From Zavarzinella formosa DSM 19928 (lineage in GTDB: Bacteria > Planctomycetota > Planctomycetia > Gemmatales > Gemmataceae), in NCBI RefSeq assembly GCF_000255705.1, contig NZ_JH636451.1, positions 168,619 through 204,977 on the forward strand: a DNA stretch of 36,359 bases, written 5' to 3'. A program made the translations under genes and the position numbers. The notes beneath the pieces were generated by a model, which was not told the DNA's origin, made no database searches, and saw only the letters and a program-made list of their open reading frames with translations. This document shows, in pieces, positions 1 through 9,031 of this stretch. Position 1 is the stretch's first letter. Every line of letters starts with the position of its first letter.

Positions 1-2
1 CG

Positions 3-350
3 GTGATCGCCCAATTGAACGCGGAACGCTGCCCGGATTTGGAGTTGGTGTGGGCCGACACGAAATACCACAACCATGCCCTGCATGACGCCATCGCCCA
101 GATGTATCCGGACGGGTGGCGTCTGGAGATTGTCAGTCGTCCGGCCGGGGTGAAGGGTTTTGTGCTGTTGCCGAAACGGTGGGTGGTCGAGCGGACGTTT
201 GCGTGGCTCGGCCGGGCGAGGCGGCTGAGCAAGGACTACGAACGGCGGGCCGATTCCAGCGAGTCAATGGTCCGGGTTCGAGGCATTCAACATCTGTTGA
301 ATCGGCTGCAGCCGAAACCCTCTCATCCTTTTAAATACGCGATAAAATAA
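3..350 (+). CDS. IS5-family transposase, C-terminal part (5' truncated by window edge)
   Basis: This is the C-terminal 115 residues of a DDE transposase. It contains the D-T-K-Y-H-N-H segment near residue 19 and the IS5/IS427-type end block PKRWVVERTFAWLGRARRL (about residues 57-75), followed by the conserved Y-E-R-R motif. The glutamate of VERTFAW is the family's last catalytic acid. The reading frame is open to the first base, so the real start lies outside the window. The stop is TAA at 348-350. The product would catalyse cut-and-paste movement of its own element. Immediately downstream lies a sequence resembling an IS5 terminus and then the end of an IS66 transposase, so two elements appear to abut or be nested. 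Confidence 0.85.
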   Translation: MIAQLNAERCPDLELVWADTKYHNHALHDAIAQMYPDGWRLEIVSRPAGVKGFVLLPKRWVVERTFAWLGRARRLSKDYERRADSSESMVRVRGIQHLLNRLQPKPSHPFKYAIK

Positions 351-376
351 GGGGTATCTTTCCGGACAGACTCTCA
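351..376. repeat. Probable terminal inverted repeat of the IS5-type element
   Basis: The bases after the transposase stop read outward as GAGTCTGTCCGGAAAGATAC on the minus strand, which resembles the termini of IS5/IS427-group elements. The matching end is outside the window, so the repeat cannot be confirmed. The segment overlaps the stop codon of the convergent IS66 gene. Confidence 0.4.
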
Positions 377-1777
377 GGCCGCTTGAGGCTGAGGCTCCCG
401 GGCGACCAGACACGGCAACGGGCCTCCGGCTTGGGCGGCGTTGAAGCAGTCGGCGAGGAAGTCCCAGACCTTTCGGCCCTGCTGACGGCAGGTCTCCACG
501 ACGCTCCAGATGTTGGCCAGGTATTTCGCCCCGGATTCGCTCTTCGGACCGTGGCTTTGCTTTCGCCAGATCACCCCGTGCCGGATCGCCCGCTCGGCCG
601 CGTTGTTGGTCGGTTCCACCCCGTCGTTGAACGCGAACCGGAACAGAGACACCTCCCGCTCCGCCAACTGGCCGCACGTGCCGCTCGTCTTGGCGCAACC
701 GCTGGCCGCCCCCCGTTCCAGCGTGGCGTTGAAACGGGTGCGGAAGTCGCCGTGGAAGGACATTTTCGAGGCGAAGGCGGACTTGGTCATTGTCCCGTCC
801 CGCACCCGTTTCCACAGATCGAACAATTCGTCCGACAGTTTCAACAACTCCCGGCCGGCGGCCGAGCCGTCGTTGTCCCGGTCGATCATCGCCTGAAAAT
901 CCCGACGCAGATGAGCCCAACAATACTGGTGGTCGCCGGGCGGCACGCGGGAATACAGGCGGTGCCGGTCGCTGGTCAGCACGCGGACATATTTCTCGCC
1001 GATCAGTTTCAGCAGTTCCCCGCGGTTCCGTCCGGAGACGATCTGGAAGGCCGTGCCGACGGCCGTGACCATCACCCACAGCCATCGGCCCTTGCCCATC
1101 GACGTCTCGTCGATGTTGGACGCGCACCGGCGGGCGGCCGCCAGGATGCCGTCGGCGACGGGTTGCAACACCGCGCCCGCCCCGGCCTCGACGGCGCACA
1201 CCTGCCCGGCCGACAGGGACACCCCGAACAGGTCGCCCATCAGGTTCGCCGCATTCTCTTTGCTCATCCGATATCGCCCGGTGAGCAACACCACGCCCGC
1301 CCGCAACCGGGGGCCGTCCTGTCCGGTCACGCCGGGCGGCCGCGGACCGCAAGTGGAGAAGCCGCAAGAGCAGACGAGCCGGTGGCGTTGATACTCCGTG
1401 ACCTCGGGCCTCACCGGCGGCAGCTCGGTCACTTGAAACCGCAACGGGTTCGGATCGCTCCCGGCCAGTGGTTTCGAGCAGTTGCGGCAGGCGGCGGGGA
1501 TACAGGGGATCACTCGCTGACATTCGGCGGTCGGGATCAGCGTCCGGGATTGTTTCGGATGCCCCGGCTGGCCGCCCGGCTTCTTTCCCGAGGCCGGCTT
1601 CGGGGGGGCCGGCTTGACCGCCGGCCTGTCGCTTGACGGCGGCTTCGAGGAATTGTGCGAGTTCTGGTTCAGCTTCTCTTCGAGGTCGGCGATCTTCGCC
1701 AACAGCAATTGGATGAAAGCGACCGCCTCCGGCGGCCACGCCGCCATCATCTCCGGAGTCAGTTTCGGCACGTCCAT
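374..1777 (-). CDS. tnpC: IS66-family transposase (TnpC type)
   Basis: This is a full-length 467-aa IS66 transposase. The order is an N-terminal leucine-zipper-like helix (about residues 18-40), the linker NSHNSSKPPSSD typical of IS66 TnpC, a zinc-finger segment with paired cysteines (CRNC around 97-100, CSC around 135-137), then the DDE_Tnp_IS66 core. Visible catalytic-region motifs are NIDETSM, TSDRHRLYS, the QYCWAHLRRDF block, and N-N-A-A-E-R, whose glutamate completes the triad. The C-terminus has the IS66 tail with Y-L-A-N-I-W-S-V-V-E-T. No TnpA/TnpB accessory ORFs are seen beside it, so it is either a TnpC-only element or has been trimmed. A larger overlapping minus-strand ORF (264-1784) is a shadow. 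Confidence 0.93.
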   Translation of the reverse strand: MDVPKLTPEMMAAWPPEAVAFIQLLLAKIADLEEKLNQNSHNSSKPPSSDRPAVKPAPPKPASGKKPGGQPGHPKQSRTLIPTAECQRVIPCIPAACRNCSKPLAGSDPNPLRFQVTELPPVRPEVTEYQRHRLVCSCGFSTCGPRPPGVTGQDGPRLRAGVVLLTGRYRMSKENAANLMGDLFGVSLSAGQVCAVEAGAGAVLQPVADGILAAARRCASNIDETSMGKGRWLWVMVTAVGTAFQIVSGRNRGELLKLIGEKYVRVLTSDRHRLYSRVPPGDHQYCWAHLRRDFQAMIDRDNDGSAAGRELLKLSDELFDLWKRVRDGTMTKSAFASKMSFHGDFRTRFNATLERGAASGCAKTSGTCGQLAEREVSLFRFAFNDGVEPTNNAAERAIRHGVIWRKQSHGPKSESGAKYLANIWSVVETCRQQGRKVWDFLADCFNAAQAGGPLPCLVAREPQPQAA

Positions 1778-1849
1778 GCGCCATACGCTACCATAGGTTC
1801 ACGGAAAACCAAACCTCGGGCCGTGAACACCTACCTTCAGGGGCATTCG

Positions 1850-2482
1850 TCATTGTTTCAGGGCACCCAAATTATTATCTCTTAATAAGTTGCTCAATTT
1901 CATCAAAAAACTCTCGCGAGATAGCAGAAAATCAAAATTGACAAAGTCGTTATTGGCTAAATATTTTGCTAGCTCCAAATGACGCAAATCCAATTGCTGC
2001 CCACATTTCTCAGAAAGAATTGCACTCCTGCCTAAAAGCATAATCAGACACACAGAAAACGATTCACAAACATTGACGATTGATTCATTAACATACTCAA
2101 ATGAAGCCAGTGCGGACTGCTTTTCCATAATCTCTGAGAGATGTACATAATGGTCAATTTGAGATCTGAATCGCTCGGAATTTTGCCGCTGAATTCTTCG
2201 CAAAATCGAAGCGACCTTATCTGTCTGGTTGTTTTTTTCAAAGATAGTAGCAATTGACATTAAGGTCGCATGCCCTAAATAGCCTTCCATTTCTTTATGA
2301 CTATTTGATGTCCAGAAATCAATAAGTTCTTTGACTGATTTTAGTCCAAAGCCGTTGGAAGTGATGCGTGAAAATTCCCTGTCAAATTCAAATCTGACCA
2401 GCATGTAATTATAGCAATCCTCGCAGCAGTCAATGGACCCATGCTGCTTTAAGGAAGGGGCTTGACAGAAATAGCAACTCAT
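1850..2482 (-). CDS. AT-rich hypothetical protein with N-terminal zinc-ribbon-like cysteines; possible Rhs immunity protein
   Basis: I do not recognise this 210-aa family. The start is supported by GGAG eight bases upstream of the ATG. The N-terminus carries C3-x2-C6 and C19-C20-x2-C23, suggesting a small zinc-binding knuckle; the rest looks all-helical and has no membrane segment. The DNA is strikingly AT-rich compared with everything around it, which suggests recent acquisition. It lies downstream of the giant Rhs gene on the same strand, separated only by a decayed IS5 copy. That is where the cognate immunity gene of an Rhs toxin normally sits, and immunity genes are often AT-rich and unique. 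The immunity role is inference from position only. Confidence 0.6.
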   Translation of the reverse strand: MSCYFCQAPSLKQHGSIDCCEDCYNYMLVRFEFDREFSRITSNGFGLKSVKELIDFWTSNSHKEMEGYLGHATLMSIATIFEKNNQTDKVASILRRIQRQNSERFRSQIDHYVHLSEIMEKQSALASFEYVNESIVNVCESFSVCLIMLLGRSAILSEKCGQQLDLRHLELAKYLANNDFVNFDFLLSRESFLMKLSNLLRDNNLGALKQ

Positions 2483-2669
2483 ATCGATAACTCCAAAAAA
2501 AATAGCCGATGCGAAGCAATATAGTCGATATTAATAATATTGACTGTTTTGGCAATAAAATAATGCCTCAACAAACAAATGAATAGATGCAGCAAAAAGC
2601 ATTCGCTATTATTAATTACTCTTGATCTTGTAAATTTATGAGTCACAAAAATAATTAAAGAAAATAAGT

Positions 2670-3055
2670 CAGAACCCAGATTCAATAAGGCAAGCTGCGC
2701 TTCTTATGTCCTTTCTGTGACTTTCATTGGTTTTCGGAAGTTATGTAGCCAGCCAATCGTCCGCTCGAATACCCATCGGAACACGCCCAGAACACTGCCA
2801 TGAGGCGTGCGGCGTTTCACTAGTTTGGGTTCAATGCCCCGATGTCTCAAGGAATCTCGGAGAGCCTCGGCGTCATCCCCGGTCCCTGTGCAATTCGTCG
2901 GGTCGTCTGCCGGGGCCTTCGGTTTCCCCTCTGGGGCCAGAGAACTGGCACTATCGACGCAAACCAGACGTTACCGCCCATTCTTGGAACTGCCGCTAGC
3001 AAGTCATCCTGCAACCGCCTCCCATCTCGGCCGGCAAATCCTGCCAGTCAAAGTC
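2670..3055 (-). pseudogene. IS5-family transposase remnant (internally deleted, with stop codons)
   Basis: The minus strand still encodes recognisable pieces of an IS5-type transposase. The N-terminal DUF4096-like block reads D-W-Q-D-L-P-A-E-M-G-G-G-C-R-M-T-C, followed by a TAG stop, then R-Q-F-Q-E-W. A V-D-S-A-S-S-L-A-P-E-G segment follows after a frame change. The C-terminal block is RGIEPKLVKRRTPHGSVLG and VFRWVFERTIGWLHNFRK. A TAA stop (2704-2706) interrupts the tail before A-Q-L-A-L-L-N-L-G. The middle catalytic portion is missing, so the copy is dead. It sits between the Rhs gene and the AT-rich gene downstream of it. Confidence 0.8.
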
Positions 3056-3062
3056 GGGCTCA

Positions 3063-3130
3063 AGAGCCTGCAACTCAATGAAGAAAACTGCCTGAATTCA
3101 AGGATTTTGGCTCATTGAGTTACAGGCTCT
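3063..3130. repeat. 19-bp inverted repeat (IS terminus), hairpin after the Rhs gene
   Basis: AGAGCCTGCAACTCAATGA (3063-3081) and TCATTGAGTTACAGGCTCT (3112-3130) are inverted copies with one mismatch, separated by 30 bases. The motif resembles an IS5-type terminal repeat and flanks the start of the IS5 remnant. It lies just past the Rhs stop codon, so the transcript could also fold it into a terminator-like stem. Confidence 0.75.
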
Positions 3131-3144
3131 AAAAAACAGAAGGA

Positions 3145-6100
3145 TCACACCCACCACGGCCATACTCCGTCACGCAAGCATCTCACGTAGCCACTCGAAC
3201 AGTCTCGAAACTGCCATCTTCCATCACGCCAAATAGGGTTGTTACCAATGCAATCTAGGTTAAGTTCAGAACATTTTTTCTCGGTTTCGGCGTCATCTGC
3301 AGTGATCTGCCTGGAAGTTCTTGTGTCGAGTCGAGGGTCATAAAATGGTTTAGGTTGCAATTTTGGCTGAGGTTTTATTTCAGGCATGACAACAGGTGTC
3401 AGCGGGACTTGCCTCTCGATGGCCGGCAAACGTTGAGGCAGATTTTTCAATGCGAGCTCAAGCCGCCTCGCTTTTTCTTCAGCATCCCTCATTGCTTGAA
3501 TAGCCTCGGCCGCGTCGCCCATTATCACCAACACCACCGACAATTCATATCTGATTATGCCCCAAGGACCGCCTCGAGCCGATTTGCAGGCATCTTTAAC
3601 GGTCAGATTTTTTGGCACATATTTATTTGTGGTGTCTAACAGGCCAATTCCATCAAGACCATTGAAGGGGTTATTGTTTATGTATCCGTATTTATTCACG
3701 TTCCCACCATCAAATCCAATTGGGTCAGGAGTGAGCCAGCGACCAAGACTTGGGCTCAATTCTCGAAACCTAAAACTATACACACCAGCATCTTCATTCC
3801 ATCGGCCTCCTTGATGAAGATAACTCCACGAATATGCACTGTCACTCAGCGTCTCCCCGCTCCCATCCAATACATTAAATTCGCCAAATGCATCATACTG
3901 ATATTGCTCAACGATCGTTCCATTTGTGTCCACCAACCCGGTCACGTTATGGTTCGCATCTTGCATTGCGTAAAAACGTTCGTCCAGCGTGCCATTGGTG
4001 TCGGTGTCCCGGTCGCGGGCAATCATGGCGTCCACATAGACCGGTGACCAAGCATAACTCATTGTCGTGGCGGCCCCAGCTCGCTCCTCCAACACCTGCC
4101 ACTGATCCGAGTAATACAGATCGGTCGTCGTGCCGCCACGAATCTCTTCGACGCGGCGGCCAGCCCCGTCCCATTTGTAGTCCGCCAGCGTCGTGCCGCC
4201 GGAATTTTTCACCTGTGCCAGACGGTTCCAAGCATCATACTTGAATGTCTTCCCTGTCTCGTCAGTCGTCAAATTCCCATCGGAGTCGTAAGCCGGTGTT
4301 GTAGCCCCGCTAATCGCCGTGATTTCGTTTTGCCGGTTGTGTGTCCGCGTTTGGGCCACGCCATCGGTTGTCTGGTCGGCGAAATTGCCAATCGCGTCGT
4401 AGTCCCATTCCTGGCTTCGACTCACCGTTCCACTGATGCCGGTCTTGGTGCTGTTGAGCGTTCCCCTCTCGAAACCCAACAACTGATTCAGGCCATCATA
4501 TGAGTATACCTCGGAATGATCGGAGGACACAAGGTTTTCCCGATACAACCGGTTGCCGTCGCGGTCGTGCCCGTAGCCGAACCGTTGCACGTCCGTTCCG
4601 CCCGGCGTCCGCCAGCGTTGATCGACCACGCGGCCAAAGCGGTCCAGCCCGGTGTATTGGTCGCCGGCGTCGCCGGTGCCCTCGCCGCTCAGTTTGACGT
4701 AGCTCAGGTCCACATCCGGCTCCGGATGACTGCGGATGACAATGCCATTTAGTCCCAGATACGCATATCCCTCAAGCGTTGTGTCATCATCGACAATCGC
4801 CGTCAGACGCGAAATGCTGTCATCCAGACCGGAGGCGTATTGTTGCTCCAGTTCGCGGCCGTTGGGGTAAGTCATCAGGGTCAGCCGGCTGTGGTTGGCG
4901 CCGTTTTCCATCTCGGAGTAGGCATACTGGACCTTCGGCGTCGTGTCGGTGTCCGCTTCGCCGTCGACCGCCTGATATTCCGCGACCAGCTGGCCGAGGC
5001 CGTTGTAGGCCCGTTCGATCTGGTTCGCCACGTTGCCGTCGGTGGCCGCGTCGTAAGTGGTCGTCTGGAACAGATTGCCCTGCGTGTCGTAATTCATCTC
5101 GACCCGAAGAACCGTGTCGTCCACGCCGCTTCCCAAGGTCGTCACGGCGTCCGCCACGGACCGCCCCAGCACGTCGTAAGTCCAGGTGTGGACACTGCCG
5201 TTCCGGTCCGTCGTGGTCAGCGTCTGGCCCAGGGCGTTGACGGACTTCAACTCCTGCTGCCCGGAACTCGGGTTCCCGGTTGTCGGATCGGGGTATTGCA
5301 TGATGCGGACAATGTCGTTGGAGTTCAGGCCGCTGCCGGTCGCGGTGGTCACGCCGTAAATCCAGGCGGTTGTCTGATACTGGCCGCCGGTCAGCACGGC
5401 CGTCAGGGTGGTCATCCCGGCGGCGTTGTATGTGAACTGGGCTGTCTTGTTGCTGTCGGTCGTCGGAGTGCCGTCCGTGTAGTTTTCGATCTTGGCCAAC
5501 ACCCGTCCGGCCAGATCGTACAGGGTGCGCGTCACCAGACCGCGTGGATCGGCCACCTCGAACACCCGCCCGGCCGTGTCGTAACTGGAGTCCGTCACCA
5601 AAACGGTGTCGGCACGGCTGGGGACCGTCGAAGGCCGGACGTAGGCCGTGCCGCCGTTTGTCCCGACATCCGCCGAGGAAATCAGGCGGTCGGCGAGATC
5701 ATAGTACGCCGTCTGGTAATAAACGCGGGCGTTCACTCCCGTCGTCGGCGTTCCCAACGCTCCCGTGCCGGTCGCATCGTGGAAACGCAGCCGTCGCAAT
5801 GCGGCGAGGACGTTTCCGTTGCCGTCGTAAGCCGGCTCGGACTGTTCCAGCACGTGGTCGTCTTCGACCGTGTCCACGGCCGACCATGACGTTCCCCCGG
5901 CGCCGTCAGTCGCATAAGTCGCCGTCTCGCGGCCCGCCCCGTCATAGGCGGTCTTCCGGAACAACCCGCCGGGGGCCGCCGTGGCGATGATTTGCCCCCG
6001 GTTGTCGAACCAAGTGTTGGTGGTGAGGGCATCCGTCGAAACGCTCCCCGTCGCCGGATCGACACTGAACGTCTGGCTGCGATAGCTCTGGCCGCGGTCG

Positions 6101-8898
6101 TCGAAGAAACCCGCTGATTTCGCCCGCAGCAAATCGGAGGAGGGGGCCTGCGGCACGCCGTCCGTCACGGTGATCGTCACGCCGTCCCCGTCATAACGCC
6201 GCGATTCCACGGCCTGGCTCAGATTGTCGTAATCGACATAGGCAATCGGTCGGTGGACATCCGTTGACTCGGTGGATTGGACGCCGGACTTGGTCGCCAC
6301 GGGCCGGTTTCGCCAGTCGTACCACATCTGCGTGACCCGATCATCCGCATCCAAGCCCGGATATTGGGTCGCCTTCGTGCGGTTTCCATCGCCGACGCCG
6401 CCGTTGTCATATTCGTAAGACGCCACTTGAACCATGTTCGCCGGGCTGGTGTTGTTCGTCGGCGACCATTCCCCCGACGACGGGGTGTCGTTTGTGCCCA
6501 CCCATTCGCCGACCTCGCGGCCCATGAAGTCGAGCACGGTTCGGGAAATCGTCCCCAGCGGCCCCATCGTGCGAACCAGCCGGTCTCGAACGTCATAACC
6601 GTAACCGGTCCGGTCGAAGTTGACCCCCGCCGTGCCGATGGCCGGGTTGGTGGAATAGGCCAGGCCGGTCAGATCCACATAACGATCTTGGTAAATTAAT
6701 TTCCCGGCGATGTCAAAGAGGGATCGGTTGAGAGATTGCACTTCCGAGATGGACTCCGTCCCGTCCGGCCATCCCGCCGACACGGCCGGGGCGGTCGACA
6801 TGGTCAGCGTCTCGGCATATCCCTGGCCCCGGTCCTGCCGCGACAGTTGAGTCGGACCGGTGGGCGAGTTGGTCGAACTGTCCCAGCCGGGATACATCCG
6901 AGTCTCGTGGGTTTCGTCGTTGAACACGCCGTAGTCAATCCGGCCGTTGGGATAGGTGGTTCGGATGGTCCGGCCCACATTGTCAACCACATATTGCGTG
7001 ATCAGGTTTAATCCGCCTCCCTCGGGAGTGCTCCAGCCGGACGGCAGGTCTGTGAACCCGCCCGTCTGGGCCGTGTCCACATCCGCGATCTGCTTCACGA
7101 CGGCCCCGGTGCCGGTGTCGTATTCGCGATAGGTCAAAAAGCCCAGTTCATCCATCGACCAAGTGGCGCGCCCGTCGGTGTCGAAGCAATCGATGCGACT
7201 GGCCGCCAGCCCCGAGCCGTTCTGGTCCGTGGAAACCGCCGGCCAGGTGGTCGTCATCCGGCTCATCTGGGTCGTGCCGGAATAATACTCGTATTCATAA
7301 GTGGTGTCGATCGCCCCCGATCCGTCGTCGTTGCGATAGACGGTCTGCTTCGATATCTCATAGACCGTCTGATCCCCCGAGGTGTGCCCGGCGTATTCGT
7401 AAGCCAGTTGCGGAACCGCGTCCCCCTCGCTTCCTTGTTGAATCGTCCGCGTGTGGGTGTAGCCGGGGGCGCCGCCAACGTCTTCGGAGGAATAATAAGT
7501 CGTGTTCTCAATCAACCCGGCGTCGCTGTGAAGTTCAATCGCCAGATCCGTCTCCGAGTCGTCATAACCAATCACGGCCGAGGGCATGGCGTGCATGACT
7601 TGACGCAAGTCCTCGTCGTACTGGTAGGCTTCGATCCAATGATCGTCCCCCGTGCCCGGATATTCGTCCCGGATCAGAAACTGGCCGACATCGTTGGTGT
7701 AAGCGGTGACAGTGCTGCCATCGGGACGGGTTTCGACCGTTCGCATGGCCCAGATATTCGGTTCGCCGGTGTCCGATCCCGCCGTGAAAGTTAGCGTGGT
7801 GGTTTCGTCGCCCCCGTCGACCGTCTCCAAAACCGCCCGACGGTCGCCGTCATACTCGAAGTAATTGTCCGCATAGCCCGCGAGCACGGCGTTCGACGCC
7901 GTCAGCGGGTCCAGGCCATCGCCGACCATCCGGTCGTAAGCCGCCGGGTTCAGCACATACTTCAGCCCGTGGACAAAACCCGCCGTCTCGCCGCTGACGT
8001 AATAGCGGTACAACATCGTGTCAATGTCGGCCCAGCCCGTTGGCACCGAGGTCTGGATTCTCGCCCGTCGCAGATCCCCCTCGCTGCCGAAATCGACGCC
8101 CGCGCCGTAATAGTCATACGCGACCCGGCGCACGTCCTCCCAGCCCCCGCCCCCGAGCTTGCGGCGAAGCGTGACGCTGTCGATCTGGCCGTCGGCCGTG
8201 TACTCGTAGACAAATGACTCGGCCAGCGGAACACCGTTTGCCGAACCCGTGCGCCGCATTTCGTCGACATAACCGAACTCGTTGTAATTCTCGGCCGAGG
8301 TGACCAGCCCGCCGGGGGCGATCTGCCGGGAGAAGACGCCCGGGGGATACGCCGTCTGGGAGAAGTCGTGGAACTCAAGCCGGTCCCCGGCGGGCAGCGA
8401 CAACACGAACAAATTGTTGTCCGTGTCGTGTGAGAGCGTCGCATGGGCGCCATACAAGGGAACGTAATCGTCGCCATCCAAATCGAAGTAAATGGTTCCC
8501 TCGGTCCCGCGCACGACCGTGATGCTCCCCGCGTCCCCCGCCAGCAAATAAGACCAGCGGAAAATCAGCCAGTTCACCCCCTGCGGCGATCCGCCGTCCC
8601 CGGTGAGCTGGTTCGAGTAGCTGCGCGAATGCTGCCATTCCGATCCGAACCCGTCCGATTCGAGATCGGCCGCGTCCAGTTTGATCTGCCCGTTGCGATA
8701 CTGCACAGGGCTTTTGGTGGCTGGAATGGTGCAGGTTCCGGTTTTGTTTGTGTCCGGCTTCTTGCAGCATGAGCAGCCACAACCACAACTCGGACCCGTT
8801 TGGGTGCATGCGGGCGTCAATGGCGGTGTCTGGCCTTGGGGGGTCGGGGCGGGGTCGGGGATGAGAAACTGCGCCCAACTGACATTAATCGTGGTCAT
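3145..8898 (-). CDS. Giant Rhs/YD-repeat protein with variable C-terminal tip (candidate polymorphic toxin)
   Basis: This is a protein of about 1,917 aa. I place the start at the ATG at 8898 because AAGGA lies eight bases upstream; the longer frame to 8931 would need a TTG codon with no ribosome site. The N-terminus has the short leader MTTINVSWAQFLI and a cysteine cluster (CGCGCSCC, about residues 39-46), with no classical signal peptide. Most of the protein is YD/Rhs repeats (many G-R-x2-Y-D-x-G-R type motifs) forming the shell that encloses the C-terminal cargo. The Rhs core ends with the hallmark R-E-L-S-P-S-L-G-R-W-L-T-P-D-P-I-G-F and N-N-N-P-F-N-G-L-D-G-I-G. About 165 non-repeat residues follow: a helical stretch, a proline-rich linker and a terminal Cys/Trp-rich module ending in PWWV. 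I do not recognise this tip, so toxicity is inference from Rhs architecture. Confidence 0.9.
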   Translation of the reverse strand: MTTINVSWAQFLIPDPAPTPQGQTPPLTPACTQTGPSCGCGCSCCKKPDTNKTGTCTIPATKSPVQYRNGQIKLDAADLESDGFGSEWQHSRSYSNQLTGDGGSPQGVNWLIFRWSYLLAGDAGSITVVRGTEGTIYFDLDGDDYVPLYGAHATLSHDTDNNLFVLSLPAGDRLEFHDFSQTAYPPGVFSRQIAPGGLVTSAENYNEFGYVDEMRRTGSANGVPLAESFVYEYTADGQIDSVTLRRKLGGGGWEDVRRVAYDYYGAGVDFGSEGDLRRARIQTSVPTGWADIDTMLYRYYVSGETAGFVHGLKYVLNPAAYDRMVGDGLDPLTASNAVLAGYADNYFEYDGDRRAVLETVDGGDETTTLTFTAGSDTGEPNIWAMRTVETRPDGSTVTAYTNDVGQFLIRDEYPGTGDDHWIEAYQYDEDLRQVMHAMPSAVIGYDDSETDLAIELHSDAGLIENTTYYSSEDVGGAPGYTHTRTIQQGSEGDAVPQLAYEYAGHTSGDQTVYEISKQTVYRNDDGSGAIDTTYEYEYYSGTTQMSRMTTTWPAVSTDQNGSGLAASRIDCFDTDGRATWSMDELGFLTYREYDTGTGAVVKQIADVDTAQTGGFTDLPSGWSTPEGGGLNLITQYVVDNVGRTIRTTYPNGRIDYGVFNDETHETRMYPGWDSSTNSPTGPTQLSRQDRGQGYAETLTMSTAPAVSAGWPDGTESISEVQSLNRSLFDIAGKLIYQDRYVDLTGLAYSTNPAIGTAGVNFDRTGYGYDVRDRLVRTMGPLGTISRTVLDFMGREVGEWVGTNDTPSSGEWSPTNNTSPANMVQVASYEYDNGGVGDGNRTKATQYPGLDADDRVTQMWYDWRNRPVATKSGVQSTESTDVHRPIAYVDYDNLSQAVESRRYDGDGVTITVTDGVPQAPSSDLLRAKSAGFFDDRGQSYRSQTFSVDPATGSVSTDALTTNTWFDNRGQIIATAAPGGLFRKTAYDGAGRETATYATDGAGGTSWSAVDTVEDDHVLEQSEPAYDGNGNVLAALRRLRFHDATGTGALGTPTTGVNARVYYQTAYYDLADRLISSADVGTNGGTAYVRPSTVPSRADTVLVTDSSYDTAGRVFEVADPRGLVTRTLYDLAGRVLAKIENYTDGTPTTDSNKTAQFTYNAAGMTTLTAVLTGGQYQTTAWIYGVTTATGSGLNSNDIVRIMQYPDPTTGNPSSGQQELKSVNALGQTLTTTDRNGSVHTWTYDVLGRSVADAVTTLGSGVDDTVLRVEMNYDTQGNLFQTTTYDAATDGNVANQIERAYNGLGQLVAEYQAVDGEADTDTTPKVQYAYSEMENGANHSRLTLMTYPNGRELEQQYASGLDDSISRLTAIVDDDTTLEGYAYLGLNGIVIRSHPEPDVDLSYVKLSGEGTGDAGDQYTGLDRFGRVVDQRWRTPGGTDVQRFGYGHDRDGNRLYRENLVSSDHSEVYSYDGLNQLLGFERGTLNSTKTGISGTVSRSQEWDYDAIGNFADQTTDGVAQTRTHNRQNEITAISGATTPAYDSDGNLTTDETGKTFKYDAWNRLAQVKNSGGTTLADYKWDGAGRRVEEIRGGTTTDLYYSDQWQVLEERAGAATTMSYAWSPVYVDAMIARDRDTDTNGTLDERFYAMQDANHNVTGLVDTNGTIVEQYQYDAFGEFNVLDGSGETLSDSAYSWSYLHQGGRWNEDAGVYSFRFRELSPSLGRWLTPDPIGFDGGNVNKYGYINNNPFNGLDGIGLLDTTNKYVPKNLTVKDACKSARGGPWGIIRYELSVVLVIMGDAAEAIQAMRDAEEKARRLELALKNLPQRLPAIERQVPLTPVVMPEIKPQPKLQPKPFYDPRLDTRTSRQITADDAETEKKCSELNLDCIGNNPIWRDGRWQFRDCSSGYVRCLRDGVWPWWV

Positions 8899-9031
8899 GA
8901 AGAAATTCCTTGAGATTATGTGATCAGACAACTGGCTCTTGGTTGATCCAAGAATGATTCGTCACTGTTCGTCGGCCTCGCATGGTTCGGGCACATCTGG
9001 AATTTGACATCCCGGCATCGCCCGGCTTGAT

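Noticed and set aside
264-1784. 506-aa minus-strand ORF over the IS66 gene
   Set aside because: Arg/Gly/Pro-rich shadow in another frame of the clear IS66 transposase; GC-rich codon bias keeps it open.
2479-2685. 68-aa minus-strand ORF
   Set aside because: Its start coincides with the tail of the IS5 remnant and the rest is AT-rich sequence; no independent coding evidence.
4840-5889. 349-aa plus-strand ORF inside the Rhs region
   Set aside because: Antisense of YD repeats; no family features and low-complexity composition.
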